Origin: a virus | IMG/VR virus record: IMGVR_UViG_3300027906_000130 | Location: 1-26,346 of that record | Strand: one strand, 5' to 3' | Length of the DNA: 26,346 nt | Shown here: positions 17,098 through 23,042 of the stretch, piece by piece | How positions within the stretch are numbered: the stretch's first letter is position 1 | How the letters are laid out: the number at the start of each line of letters is the position of its first letter | Program-made: the position numbers and the translations under genes | Notes under the pieces: generated by a model | What the model was told of the DNA's origin: nothing | The model's input: the letters and a program-made list of their open reading frames with translations, nothing else | Database searches by the model: none

Positions 17098-17406
17098 TTA
17101 AATACTCACGTATGAAACTGTAGCATATACTGAAGTCGCCGCTGATGCTTTTGCTTGTATTGTATCACCATTTGATAATACAATTTTTTCAGCACTTAAA
17201 ATATATGTGTCGCTACCATCAATTGACAATTCTTTAATAATTCTATTAGTAGCATCTGCTGTGCCACCGTTTGCTACAAGATGAACATCAATAGTTCTTG
17301 CCGCCGCATTATCATTTGTAAAAAATATCGATGTAGTAGCAGAATCATTAGTACTAGTATAAACTGTACCTATGCTTGTTCCTAAAGTTGCTTTTGCTAA
17401 CGCCAT
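17098..17406 (-). CDS. Small virion protein
   Basis: 102 residues, beta-rich, with no cysteine: MALAKATLGTSIGTVYTS at the N-terminus, FFTNDNAAARTIDVHLVANGG in the centre and an alternating hydrophobic C-terminus (SVYATVSYVSI). I cannot assign a family with certainty; the composition and operon position indicate a structural component of the fibre or baseplate. AGGAAAAG precedes the ATG by a few bases. It lies 9 nt after the stop of 17416-18147. Confidence 0.6.
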   Translation of the reverse strand: MALAKATLGTSIGTVYTSTNDSATTSIFFTNDNAAARTIDVHLVANGGTADATNRIIKELSIDGSDTYILSAEKIVLSNGDTIQAKASAATSVYATVSYVSI

Positions 17407-17415
17407 TTTCTTTTC

Positions 17416-18147
17416 CTAAAATATCAATCCGTATACGATTGCTTTACTCTTACTTACCATTTCTTGTGCCGCTCCTGATGGAGGCTGAACAAAAACGCCT
17501 GTCCCACCACCGCCTGGTGCTTTAGCATAAACTAATGATTTTCCTGAAACCGCACTTGGATCACTTGTTTGTGTCATTCTTAAAAGGCCATCAGTTGTAA
17601 CATTTCCAGTAACATCTAATGTTGTTGAGATAGTCGCCGCTCCAGTAACACCTAATGTTGTACCATCAAATGTTAAATTTGCTTCACCTTGCATAGCATT
17701 TGACCCTGTGATTGTTGTAATAGTGTTATCAGTAGATCCAGTTAAAGAAATACCAGACCCAGATACACCATCTACATAGCTTTTAGTAGCTACATGATCA
17801 TTTCCTGTAGGTGTTGCCGCGGCTAACTTTGTTAAAGAACTGCCTTCTTTAATAGTCCAACAATCAATACTATCATCATATAAAAAAGTTACGTTTGTTG
17901 CCGTTCCTCTTTCTATTTCAATACCAGACGTTGTTGCTGTAATACCAGCACCAGTTTCGTCTTTATTTAAAACAATAGTATTATCAGAAATTGTAGAGTT
18001 AGTTGTTTCTACTTCAGTTTTAGTACCTTGAACAACAAGATTTCCATCAACTGTAAGTGAATGTGTCTTTACTGTGACATTAGAATCTGTACCAGTAGTG
18101 GTAATCTTGTAATGTCCGTCGAAACGTTTTTCTGAAATTTTTGCCAT
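17416..18147 (-). CDS. Fibre-related virion protein
   Basis: 243 residues. Residues about 30-105 repeat the module found three times in the 1666-residue fibre: LTVDGNLVVQGTKTEVETTN, then TSGIEIERGTATNVTFLYDD. A VATKSYVDG motif follows near 122. The C-terminal part ends in a Gly-rich loop (PGGGGTG, about 212-218). The first gene of a late unit driven by the promoter at 18168-18175, with AAGGA before the ATG. A structural fibre component is inferred. Confidence 0.7.
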   Translation of the reverse strand: MAKISEKRFDGHYKITTTGTDSNVTVKTHSLTVDGNLVVQGTKTEVETTNSTISDNTIVLNKDETGAGITATTSGIEIERGTATNVTFLYDDSIDCWTIKEGSSLTKLAAATPTGNDHVATKSYVDGVSGSGISLTGSTDNTITTITGSNAMQGEANLTFDGTTLGVTGAATISTTLDVTGNVTTDGLLRMTQTSDPSAVSGKSLVYAKAPGGGGTGVFVQPPSGAAQEMVSKSKAIVYGLIF

Positions 18148-18159
18148 TTTTAATTATCC

Positions 18160-18843
18160 TTATACATTATTTATTTCTTTTTCGAACTGTTCAAAATCTA
18201 TTTCTCTGTAATTAGACACTTGATTCCACTGATCTGGGGTAAAATTGTTCAATGGTGCCACTCTAGCGAAGTTTATTTTGTCAAATTCTAGCATTATCTT
18301 ACGAATTTGCTCTACCCAATTCATATAATATATAGCACCGGCTGTTTTAGGCTTATAAGCATTAGTTCCAGCATATACATTATTAATATCATTATCACTA
18401 GCACCTACACCCATTAAATCTACACCTACAAAGTAAACATACATATGATTGATATCCGGGTTTTCTGTACCACCTCCTGGCTGACAAGCATACCACAAAG
18501 CTACTGATCCACTACTGTACCCCCAACACGCTTCTTCAATTCTTCTACTAGATCTGTTAATATGATCTTTAGTTTGCCATTTTCTATCTGAATGACATTT
18601 AATTTCTTTTCCAGGTCTTCTAGTATAAAAAGGTATAATAGCAGGTATATTTTTTAAGTATTCAGGATTGATATCTGTTAATTCTATTTCTTCTCTTATT
18701 ACGTCATCAGTAGCAACAAGAACATCAGGAATAAAATCTCTATAAAGAGCATTACACCCATATATAGTTCCTTTACCTCTTAACCTAACTAAATCGAATT
18801 GTAATCTGGATTGGCCATTGCCTATTACAAATGCTCTACTCAT
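18160..18843 (-). CDS. DUF115-like (MptE-like / putative glycosyltransferase) protein
   Basis: 227 residues. The conserved block begins at once: IGNGQSR (7-13), YGCNALYRDFIPDVLVATDD (28-47). A middle YVYFVGVDLMG strand and NVYAGTNAYKPK follow. It is a shorter paralogue of 4592-5365, without the 40-residue N-terminal extension. AAGGAA lies 4 nt before the ATG. The final codons contain the late promoter of the next gene. No clear late promoter lies directly upstream, and a strong terminator separates it from 18927-19388, so it may depend on readthrough or an unrecognised promoter. The reaction is unknown; sugar or nucleotide-linked chemistry is inferred from the family only. Confidence 0.7.
   Translation of the reverse strand: MSRAFVIGNGQSRLQFDLVRLRGKGTIYGCNALYRDFIPDVLVATDDVIREEIELTDINPEYLKNIPAIIPFYTRRPGKEIKCHSDRKWQTKDHINRSSRRIEEACWGYSSGSVALWYACQPGGGTENPDINHMYVYFVGVDLMGVGASDNDINNVYAGTNAYKPKTAGAIYYMNWVEQIRKIMLEFDKINFARVAPLNNFTPDQWNQVSNYREIDFEQFEKEINNV
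18168..18175 (-). promoter_or_regulatory. Late promoter inside the end of the DUF115-like gene
   Basis: Minus strand AATAAATA, within the last codons of 18160-18843 and 20 nt before the ATG at 18147. It would start the 17416, 17098, 16682, 15654 unit. Confidence 0.65.
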
Positions 18844-18853
18844 TATGTTCCTT

Positions 18854-18894
18854 CAAAAAAAATGACTGCTAATAATATTAATTAGCAGTCATTT
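18854..18894 (-). terminator. Rho-independent terminator after the 18927-19388 gene
   Basis: Perfect 14-bp stem (18860-18873 with 18881-18894) containing ATGACTGCTAAT and a 7-nt loop. On the minus strand it is followed by a run of T (complement of 18854-18860). The overlap of stem A/T with the tail makes it potentially bidirectional. Confidence 0.85.
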
Positions 18895-18926
18895 AAAATT
18901 ACGATTTTGTATCTGAATTAGATATC

Positions 18927-19388
18927 TTAAGCGTCTTCTGTTAGATCGTCGTCATCAGTTCCTGATAATGTATTGTCATCACCAGCTTCTTCCATTCTAA
19001 CAACACCTGTAGCCGCCGCTCCAGTTAATGCCCATGATAATTTTTCGCCGTCTAAAGCGTTAGATCCAGTAGCACTTGGAGTCGCTAAAGTAACTGTACG
19101 ACCTGAAATTTTGCTCACGCCATAAGTTTCTGAATCAGCACCTTGTACTGAAATTGACATTTCACCAGCACTTAAAGCCGCCGGTAATTTTCCTGTAGCA
19201 AGTGTACAATCAAAAGTTCCTGCTGTTCCAATTTCTTCAACACGGAATTTTTTTGAACCTAATTGCTTAACGATATAACCTTCTTTAACAGCAGAGCCGT
19301 TATGAAAGTTTACTTTGATTTCTGAACTTCCAGCTGTCGGGCCTGTGCCTTCTACACCGAAAAATCTTTTGTTAATTGGTCTTCCCAT
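18927..19388 (-). CDS. Virion structural protein downstream of the capsid gene
   Basis: 153 residues. MGRPINKRFFG at the N-terminus, YIVKQLGSKKF (about 38-48), a GEMSISV strand and KISGRTV resemble a small virion protein I recall near gp23 in marine T4-like phages. The C-terminus is acidic (GTDDDDLTEDA). Beta-rich, no cleavage signal or enzyme motif. AGGAG lies 7-8 nt before the ATG; its leader carries three hairpins, its late promoter is at 19487-19494, and a strong terminator follows, so it is a single-gene unit. A head decoration or tail role is possible. Confidence 0.65.
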   Translation of the reverse strand: MGRPINKRFFGVEGTGPTAGSSEIKVNFHNGSAVKEGYIVKQLGSKKFRVEEIGTAGTFDCTLATGKLPAALSAGEMSISVQGADSETYGVSKISGRTVTLATPSATGSNALDGEKLSWALTGAAATGVVRMEEAGDDNTLSGTDDDDLTEDA

Positions 19389-19409
19389 TTTTTTTCTCCT
19401 ATATAAGTA

Positions 19410-19475
19410 GTCCTATCTGGGTTCTATCCAGTACGCTGTGGGTTAAACAGCATAAGTCCGCCTCGCGGCACACTA
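19410..19475 (-). promoter_or_regulatory. Structured leader of the 18927-19388 gene
   Basis: Three successive hairpins lie between the late promoter and the AGGAG: CTGG/CCAG (19417-19431), GCTGT/ACAGC (19435-19451) and CCGC/GCGG (19458-19468). The stretch is more GC-rich than most of the window. No T run follows, so a stability or translation element is more likely than an attenuator. Confidence 0.4.
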
Positions 19476-19485
19476 TTTGACAATA

Positions 19486-19629
19486 TTATTTATCTGCTTT
19501 TGGCTTAGAACTAGGCTTTGCTAATGGTCTAGCAACACTATCTTTTGAACGTTTTCTAAGTACAGCTAAAGCACTTACTTTACGTTTTAGTTCATCTAAG
19601 GGTTTCTTTAAATCCCATTTAAAGTTCAT
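19486..19629 (-). CDS. Small basic protein, 47 residues
   Basis: A 47-codon frame with a strong ribosome binding site (GGAGGG about 5 nt before the ATG at 19629). The product is strongly basic: MNFKWDLKKPLDELKRKV at the N-terminus, VLRKRSKDSVARPLAKP in the middle and a Lys-rich end. The first part could form an amphipathic helix. It lies between the non-coding RNA terminator and 18927-19388, with an ACTAAATA box at 19707-19714 upstream; its last two codons and stop contain the next late promoter (GATAAATAA). I do not recognise a family. Charge and position suggest a nucleic-acid- or scaffold-binding virion or assembly factor, which is inference. Confidence 0.7.
   Translation of the reverse strand: MNFKWDLKKPLDELKRKVSALAVLRKRSKDSVARPLAKPSSKPKADK
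19487..19494 (-). promoter_or_regulatory. Late promoter overlapping a stop codon
   Basis: Minus strand GATAAATA formed from the last two sense codons and the TAA of the 47-residue gene. It lies about 100 nt upstream of the ATG at 19388. Confidence 0.6.
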
Positions 19630-19706
19630 ATCACCCTCCTTATTGTTAAAGTTAGGTGCGTTCCTTCGCTTATGCTACTTCCGGCCTAATGGCTGAACGA
19701 TAAGAA

Positions 19707-19714
19707 TATTTAGT
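19707..19714 (-). promoter_or_regulatory. Possible late promoter variant ACTAAATA
   Basis: Minus strand ACTAAATA, 7 of 8 to the ATAAATA-type box, placed right after the ncRNA terminator and about 78 nt before the small basic gene. The same octamer occurs upstream of gp20 (26270-26277). Confidence 0.4.
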
Positions 19715-19715
19715 C

Positions 19716-19753
19716 AAGAAAAAAGGCCCGAAGGAGCAACAACGAGCCTTTTT
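19716..19753 (-). terminator. Rho-independent terminator of the non-coding RNA
   Basis: AAAAAGGC (complement of 19753-19746) pairs with GCCTTTTT (19727-19720); three further pairs (one a U-G) extend it to 11 bp around a 12-nt loop. TTTTTTC follows on the minus strand. Confidence 0.85.
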
Positions 19754-19976
19754 AAAAAAATAAGCAAAGTAGGGAGGACTCGGTTACACCTCCAACCCCT
19801 CGACACAGATACCTGTCTGAATCCAGGGAGCCTAGTTCCACTCGGGAGAGCGATGTGACTCAGCGTATTTCTACTACCAAGCCTGGGTACCACCCCTAAC
19901 TAGCCTAGTTCGACCCTCTGGTAAGAGCCTCTTCCTAGCACTACAAACAAAAGCTAATTACTCTTTTGTTGCTTAT
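19719..19976 (-). ncRNA. Structured non-coding RNA with its own host-type promoter
   Basis: About 260 nt between gp23 and the small basic gene with no plausible coding frame. It is bounded by a near-consensus sigma70-type promoter (19983-20011) and a terminator (19716-19753). The predicted 5' end (AUAAGCAA, 19976-19969) is complementary to UUGCUUAU just before the terminator (19767-19760), so the ends can pair and enclose the molecule. Inside, visible hairpins are AACAAAAG/CTTTTGTT (19946-19970), GGGT/ACCC (around 19884-19894), AACTA/TAGTT (around 19898-19910), CACTC-GGGA-GAGCG (19839-19852), ACAG/CTGT (around 19804-19815) and GGAGG/CCTCC (19773-19793). The segment AGCCTAGTTC is present twice (near 19830 and 19902). 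It is more GC-rich than its surroundings. I see no tRNA-like end or tmRNA tag frame. Membership of a known family such as the marine IMES RNAs is possible but cannot be judged by eye. Function unknown. Confidence 0.75.
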
Positions 19977-19982
19977 GTATAT

Positions 19983-20030
19983 AATATAACACAAGTACAA
20001 CCTGAAGTCAACCTTTTTTTATTTTTTTTT
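19983..20030 (-). promoter_or_regulatory. Sigma70-type promoter with UP-like A tracts
   Basis: Minus strand TTGACT (20011-20006), a 17-nt spacer, then TATATT (19988-19983). Directly upstream of the -35 box lie long A tracts (complement of the T-rich stretch 20014-20030), like an UP element. This predicts strong transcription by host RNA polymerase without the phage late sigma. Confidence 0.75.
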
Positions 20031-20058
20031 GGATTTTTTGGAGAAAGATATTTTAGTC

Positions 20059-20086
20059 AAAAAGAAAGGCGCCTAAGCGCCTTTCT
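20059..20086 (-). terminator. Rho-independent terminator after gp23
   Basis: Perfect 10-bp stem AGAAAGGCGC/GCGCCTTTCT (20063-20072 with 20077-20086) with a 4-base loop, followed on the minus strand by T residues. It lies 27 nt after the gp23 stop and separates gp23 from the non-coding RNA. Confidence 0.85.
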
Positions 20087-20112
20087 AATATTAGCTATTA
20101 AGCTCGATGCTA

Positions 20113-21285
20113 TTAAGCAAACGAAATGTTTGACATAGCAATTTCGCCCAAGTAGTCACCAGCATTACCAAGTGATGATGCTGTGTTAGTTAATTCAACA
20201 TAACCGTATCTAGTCATGAAACCAACTACTGGCTCTAAAGTATCAGGATCAAGTACTGTTCCTGAAGACATTAGAGGTACATATGGACAATAGAACGCAG
20301 CCGCGTCCGCTTCGCTTGAACCTTTGTAACCAACTAATACAGCTGAGTTATCAGCGGCATAAGTGTCTACATAAATTTTCATAGCGCCATTCAAAGTACC
20401 AACAAACTTGTTGTTTGTAGGAGCTTCAAAAGTTCCTTCAGTTGTTCTTGCGAACGCTGAAGTAGAAGCAGATTGAAGTACTGTTAGAGCTTGTGGAGAA
20501 ACCACAGCCCAGTTACCAGCACCACGTCTAGTTCTTTGAGCAATTTTATTTGCTGTTCTGTTAATCAATACAGCAAGAGCCGCATGCTCGTCACCAACGT
20601 AAGTAGCAGTACCACTTACAGCAGATTGGTTGTATGTCTCTTCAGTTGCCGCTAAAGATCTTAAAGAAGTAAGAACTTCTTGGTCAATCTCAGCAGTAAT
20701 TTCTTGAGCCAACGCCGCCATAATTTCTGCTTCAACGTCGATTCCGTGCATTGACTGAGCGTCTTGAGCCGCCTCAAAAGTCCAACGTGCTGATAGCTTT
20801 CTAGTTTTAGCTTCAACAGGTTGTTTTAAGATTTGGATGTTCAACTTCTTACCAGCAGAACCTTCTAAGCTAGCCGTAGAAGCACCTGCTCCTGGGTTAG
20901 CGTCGTTTCCACTGTAAGACTCAGCAATTTTGAACGGTGATAATGCTTCATCGCCAGCTGTGATGTTTGTAGCACCGCCAGTTGTTGTATCAGCATATCT
21001 TACTCTTAGAGTATGGATTTGTCCTACTGGACCTTGCATAGGTTGTACACCAACAATTTCGTTAGCGATTACAGTAGGCATTACACGTCTGATTACAGGT
21101 AGAATCACACGGTTTAGAGTAGCAACATTACCGGCTGATGTAGCGCCAGCAGTTGCAGCCTCTTTTAAGTAGTTACGGGTGTTTTCTAAAACAACGCTCA
21201 TAGTTGATTTAGAATTTCCTTCTAAACCTTCCATAAGAGCCGATTTAGTGTCATCCCAACGGCTTTCAATTAATGTATCTGACAT
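20113..21285 (-). CDS. gp23: Major capsid protein gp23
   Basis: 390 residues from the ATG at 21285, which has AGGGAG 10 nt upstream; an in-frame upstream start at 21408 lies inside gp22 and lacks a site. Marks of T4-type capsids: RVILPVIRRVMPTVIANEIVGVQPM (about 59-83), LNIQILKQPVEAKTRKLSARWT-type segment near 150-170, the helical stretch GIDVEAEIMAALAQEI, and a C-terminal PYVPL...GFMTRYGY block. T4 gp23 has 521 residues, so this is compact. gp21 cleaves after (L/I)xE in T4; LKE-A at 40-43 is the best candidate here. It is the last gene of the head-assembly run and ends at a strong terminator. Two alanine-rich sites carry the only GCWGC pentamers I found. Confidence 0.93.
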   Translation of the reverse strand: MSDTLIESRWDDTKSALMEGLEGNSKSTMSVVLENTRNYLKEAATAGATSAGNVATLNRVILPVIRRVMPTVIANEIVGVQPMQGPVGQIHTLRVRYADTTTGGATNITAGDEALSPFKIAESYSGNDANPGAGASTASLEGSAGKKLNIQILKQPVEAKTRKLSARWTFEAAQDAQSMHGIDVEAEIMAALAQEITAEIDQEVLTSLRSLAATEETYNQSAVSGTATYVGDEHAALAVLINRTANKIAQRTRRGAGNWAVVSPQALTVLQSASTSAFARTTEGTFEAPTNNKFVGTLNGAMKIYVDTYAADNSAVLVGYKGSSEADAAAFYCPYVPLMSSGTVLDPDTLEPVVGFMTRYGYVELTNTASSLGNAGDYLGEIAMSNISFA

Positions 21286-21302
21286 TTTAGATGTCTCCCT
21301 TA

Positions 21303-21310
21303 TATTTAAT
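21303..21310 (-). promoter_or_regulatory. Possible degenerate late promoter before gp23
   Basis: Minus strand ATTAAATA, 17 nt upstream of the gp23 ATG and just past the gp22 stop. It differs from the late box by one or two bases; gp23 in T4 has its own late promoter, which makes it worth noting. Confidence 0.3.
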
Positions 21311-22390
21311 TTACATTCCTGCCAGCTTTTTAAGGAGTACAACCCCCTCATCAGCTTGGCTGGTGTTAGTAGTTTTATTTCCAGTAACTTCTTTACGAGC
21401 TTCAGCAAGAACTTTCTTACTTGGAGCTTCGTCTTTTAGTACTGCTGGCAAATATTTGTCGTAAGCAGATTGTAATTTATCTGTTTGGACATTCTCGAGT
21501 AAACTTTGCATTACTTCAGCCTGCTTGTTAGCAAGTGGCTTCATTAATTCATTGAGTTTTTCTTTTCTGTTGATACCCTCGTTGATTTGCTCAATCTTTG
21601 CCTTTTGAGCGTCAACTTCAGTTGTAGAAACTTCTAATTTCTCAGTTGCTTCTTTTAACTGTTTGTCTTTGTCAACAATTACTGCTTCCAATTCTTTCAT
21701 TTCTTGATTTTCGTTCAAGTAACTAGTTGAATATTCAGCGGCAAATGTTTCAAACAGTTTACGACCAAAGTTATTTTCACGAGCTTGTTTGATATCTTCT
21801 TTAAGTTGAGTTAGTTCGTCTCTTAAAGTTGATGTTACAGATTCTTTAACAAGTTTACTTGCTTTTTCTACAAAGTTACCTTTGAGTTTAGCAAGTTGAT
21901 CTTTTGCTTCAGATACTAATTTTACTTTAGTTTCAATGACGTCTTTTTTGTCTTTATGGAACTCAGTAATTTCTGATGCCAAGTTTTCTATTACAAACTT
22001 CTCAAGTTTTTCCATTGTAACAGCTTGAGATTTACGATCTGATCTTAATTCATTAATCTCTTCAGCTAATTTCTTAACTAAAAAGCTATTGAATTTCTCA
22101 GCCGCTTCAGACATTTTAGCATTGTACTTAACTCTGTCTTCTGCTAAAGCCTTTTTCTCAGCTACTACTTGTTCAATTTCTTGAGCCAAGTTTTCTGTTA
22201 CCATCTTGTCGAGAGCCTCAACCATAGTCTGTTTATCATGCTCATAACGACCAGCAAATTCTTCACGTAACTCAGCACGAACTTCTTCTTTAACTTCAGA
22301 TAATTTCTTATCCCAAGCTTCAGAAATTTGCTTACGAGTTTCGTCGTTTACTAGATCACTGTCAAGCAACGGTTTGATGACTTCTAACAT
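21311..22390 (-). CDS. gp22: Prohead core scaffold protein gp22
   Basis: 359 residues, almost wholly charged coiled coil rich in Lys, Glu, Ala and Leu, e.g. repeated LxxEIxE/LAEEI segments and KxxVxEAL-type heptads from about residue 20 to 300. Follows gp21 and precedes gp23, the T4 order for the scaffold that fills the prohead and is digested by gp21. It is longer than T4 gp22 (269). I start at the ATG at 22390, 9 nt after AGGAG; the TTG at 22399 touches the AGGAG and cannot be served by it. The AGGAG lies at the gp21 stop, so translation is probably coupled. The C-terminus (EGVVLLKKLAGM) is hydrophobic and could be a capsid-binding end. Confidence 0.87.
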   Translation of the reverse strand: MLEVIKPLLDSDLVNDETRKQISEAWDKKLSEVKEEVRAELREEFAGRYEHDKQTMVEALDKMVTENLAQEIEQVVAEKKALAEDRVKYNAKMSEAAEKFNSFLVKKLAEEINELRSDRKSQAVTMEKLEKFVIENLASEITEFHKDKKDVIETKVKLVSEAKDQLAKLKGNFVEKASKLVKESVTSTLRDELTQLKEDIKQARENNFGRKLFETFAAEYSTSYLNENQEMKELEAVIVDKDKQLKEATEKLEVSTTEVDAQKAKIEQINEGINRKEKLNELMKPLANKQAEVMQSLLENVQTDKLQSAYDKYLPAVLKDEAPSKKVLAEARKEVTGNKTTNTSQADEGVVLLKKLAGM

Positions 22391-22395
22391 ATTGG

Positions 22396-23028
22396 TCAAC
22401 TCCTAACTTTTAATTCACGGATGAGTTTTAGTACTTCATCCTTTAAGTACTTCTGCACCTTAGTATCATGCTGTGCTTCTTTGGCAATCTCTAAAACTTT
22501 ATGACCATTATTCATGTTCAAAAGCCCTTCGTATATTGCCGTAGGGTAGGCATTTGGTGCCGAAGGTTGTGCCACTACATCTATAGTGACTATCTCGAAT
22601 TCGCTTACCTCACCGGTAGCTTCATTGACGTTGCCGCTTCCGCGACTGCTTACTCCCAACTTAACACCGCTGTCACACATAGTTTTCACTAGTTGTCCCA
22701 TTGGCGTAGGGAGAATCTTTAATTTACCAAATCCATTTGGACCGTCCATCCACATATTCTCTACCATGTGGCAAACTCTATCTAGGTTAACTTGTAACCC
22801 TTCAGGGTGGTCTACTTCGCCTAGCACACTATTGCCAGTACTGATTTGGTCATTTAATGTTTTTACTGCCGAAGCAATTTCGTTCACAGGATATACACGT
22901 TGGTTAGCATTTTTTACCCCACCTTGTATACAAATACCTTTCATGTAAAGATCTTTACCGTCGTTGGCAGATTCCATTACTAGTCCTGCTTGGTCGAACG
23001 TTAAATTTTCTTGTAATAAAGGTCTCAT
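22396..23028 (-). CDS. gp21: Prohead core protease gp21
   Basis: 210 residues, matching the T4 prohead protease in size and layout. GEVDHPE (70-76) supplies the likely catalytic His74, and GVSSRGSG (125-132) the serine (127 or 128), with D150 in VTIDVVAQPSAPNA completing the fold. The enzyme processes scaffold and capsid proteins during head maturation. AGGA motifs precede the ATG. It is 14 nt after the stop of the acidic core gene and 5 nt before the gp22 start. The C-terminal helix (KVQKYLKDEVLKLIRELKVRS) is basic. Confidence 0.92.
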   Translation of the reverse strand: MRPLLQENLTFDQAGLVMESANDGKDLYMKGICIQGGVKNANQRVYPVNEIASAVKTLNDQISTGNSVLGEVDHPEGLQVNLDRVCHMVENMWMDGPNGFGKLKILPTPMGQLVKTMCDSGVKLGVSSRGSGNVNEATGEVSEFEIVTIDVVAQPSAPNAYPTAIYEGLLNMNNGHKVLEIAKEAQHDTKVQKYLKDEVLKLIRELKVRS

Positions 23029-23042
23029 TTCCTATGTCCTAA

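Noticed and set aside
18854-18894. Inverted repeat as an insertion-sequence end or attachment site
   Set aside because: The loop is short and a T run follows, which is the form of a terminator; no target duplication or integrase was seen.
19760-19976. Group I intron or self-cleaving ribozyme in the same region
   Set aside because: I found no hammerhead CUGAUGA core and no group I P/Q/R/S-like core; the promoter and terminator fit a stand-alone RNA better.
19760-19980. tmRNA or tRNA in the structured RNA region
   Set aside because: A GTTCGACCC-like segment appears on the plus strand near 19908, but no complementary T-stem, acceptor stem, CCA end or tag-peptide frame could be assembled on either strand.
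21286-21408. N-terminal extension of gp23 from an upstream start
   Set aside because: It lies inside gp22 and has no ribosome binding site, while the ATG at 21285 has AGGGAG.
22391-22399. TTG start for gp22
   Set aside because: It directly touches the AGGAG motif; the ATG at 22390 has correct spacing.
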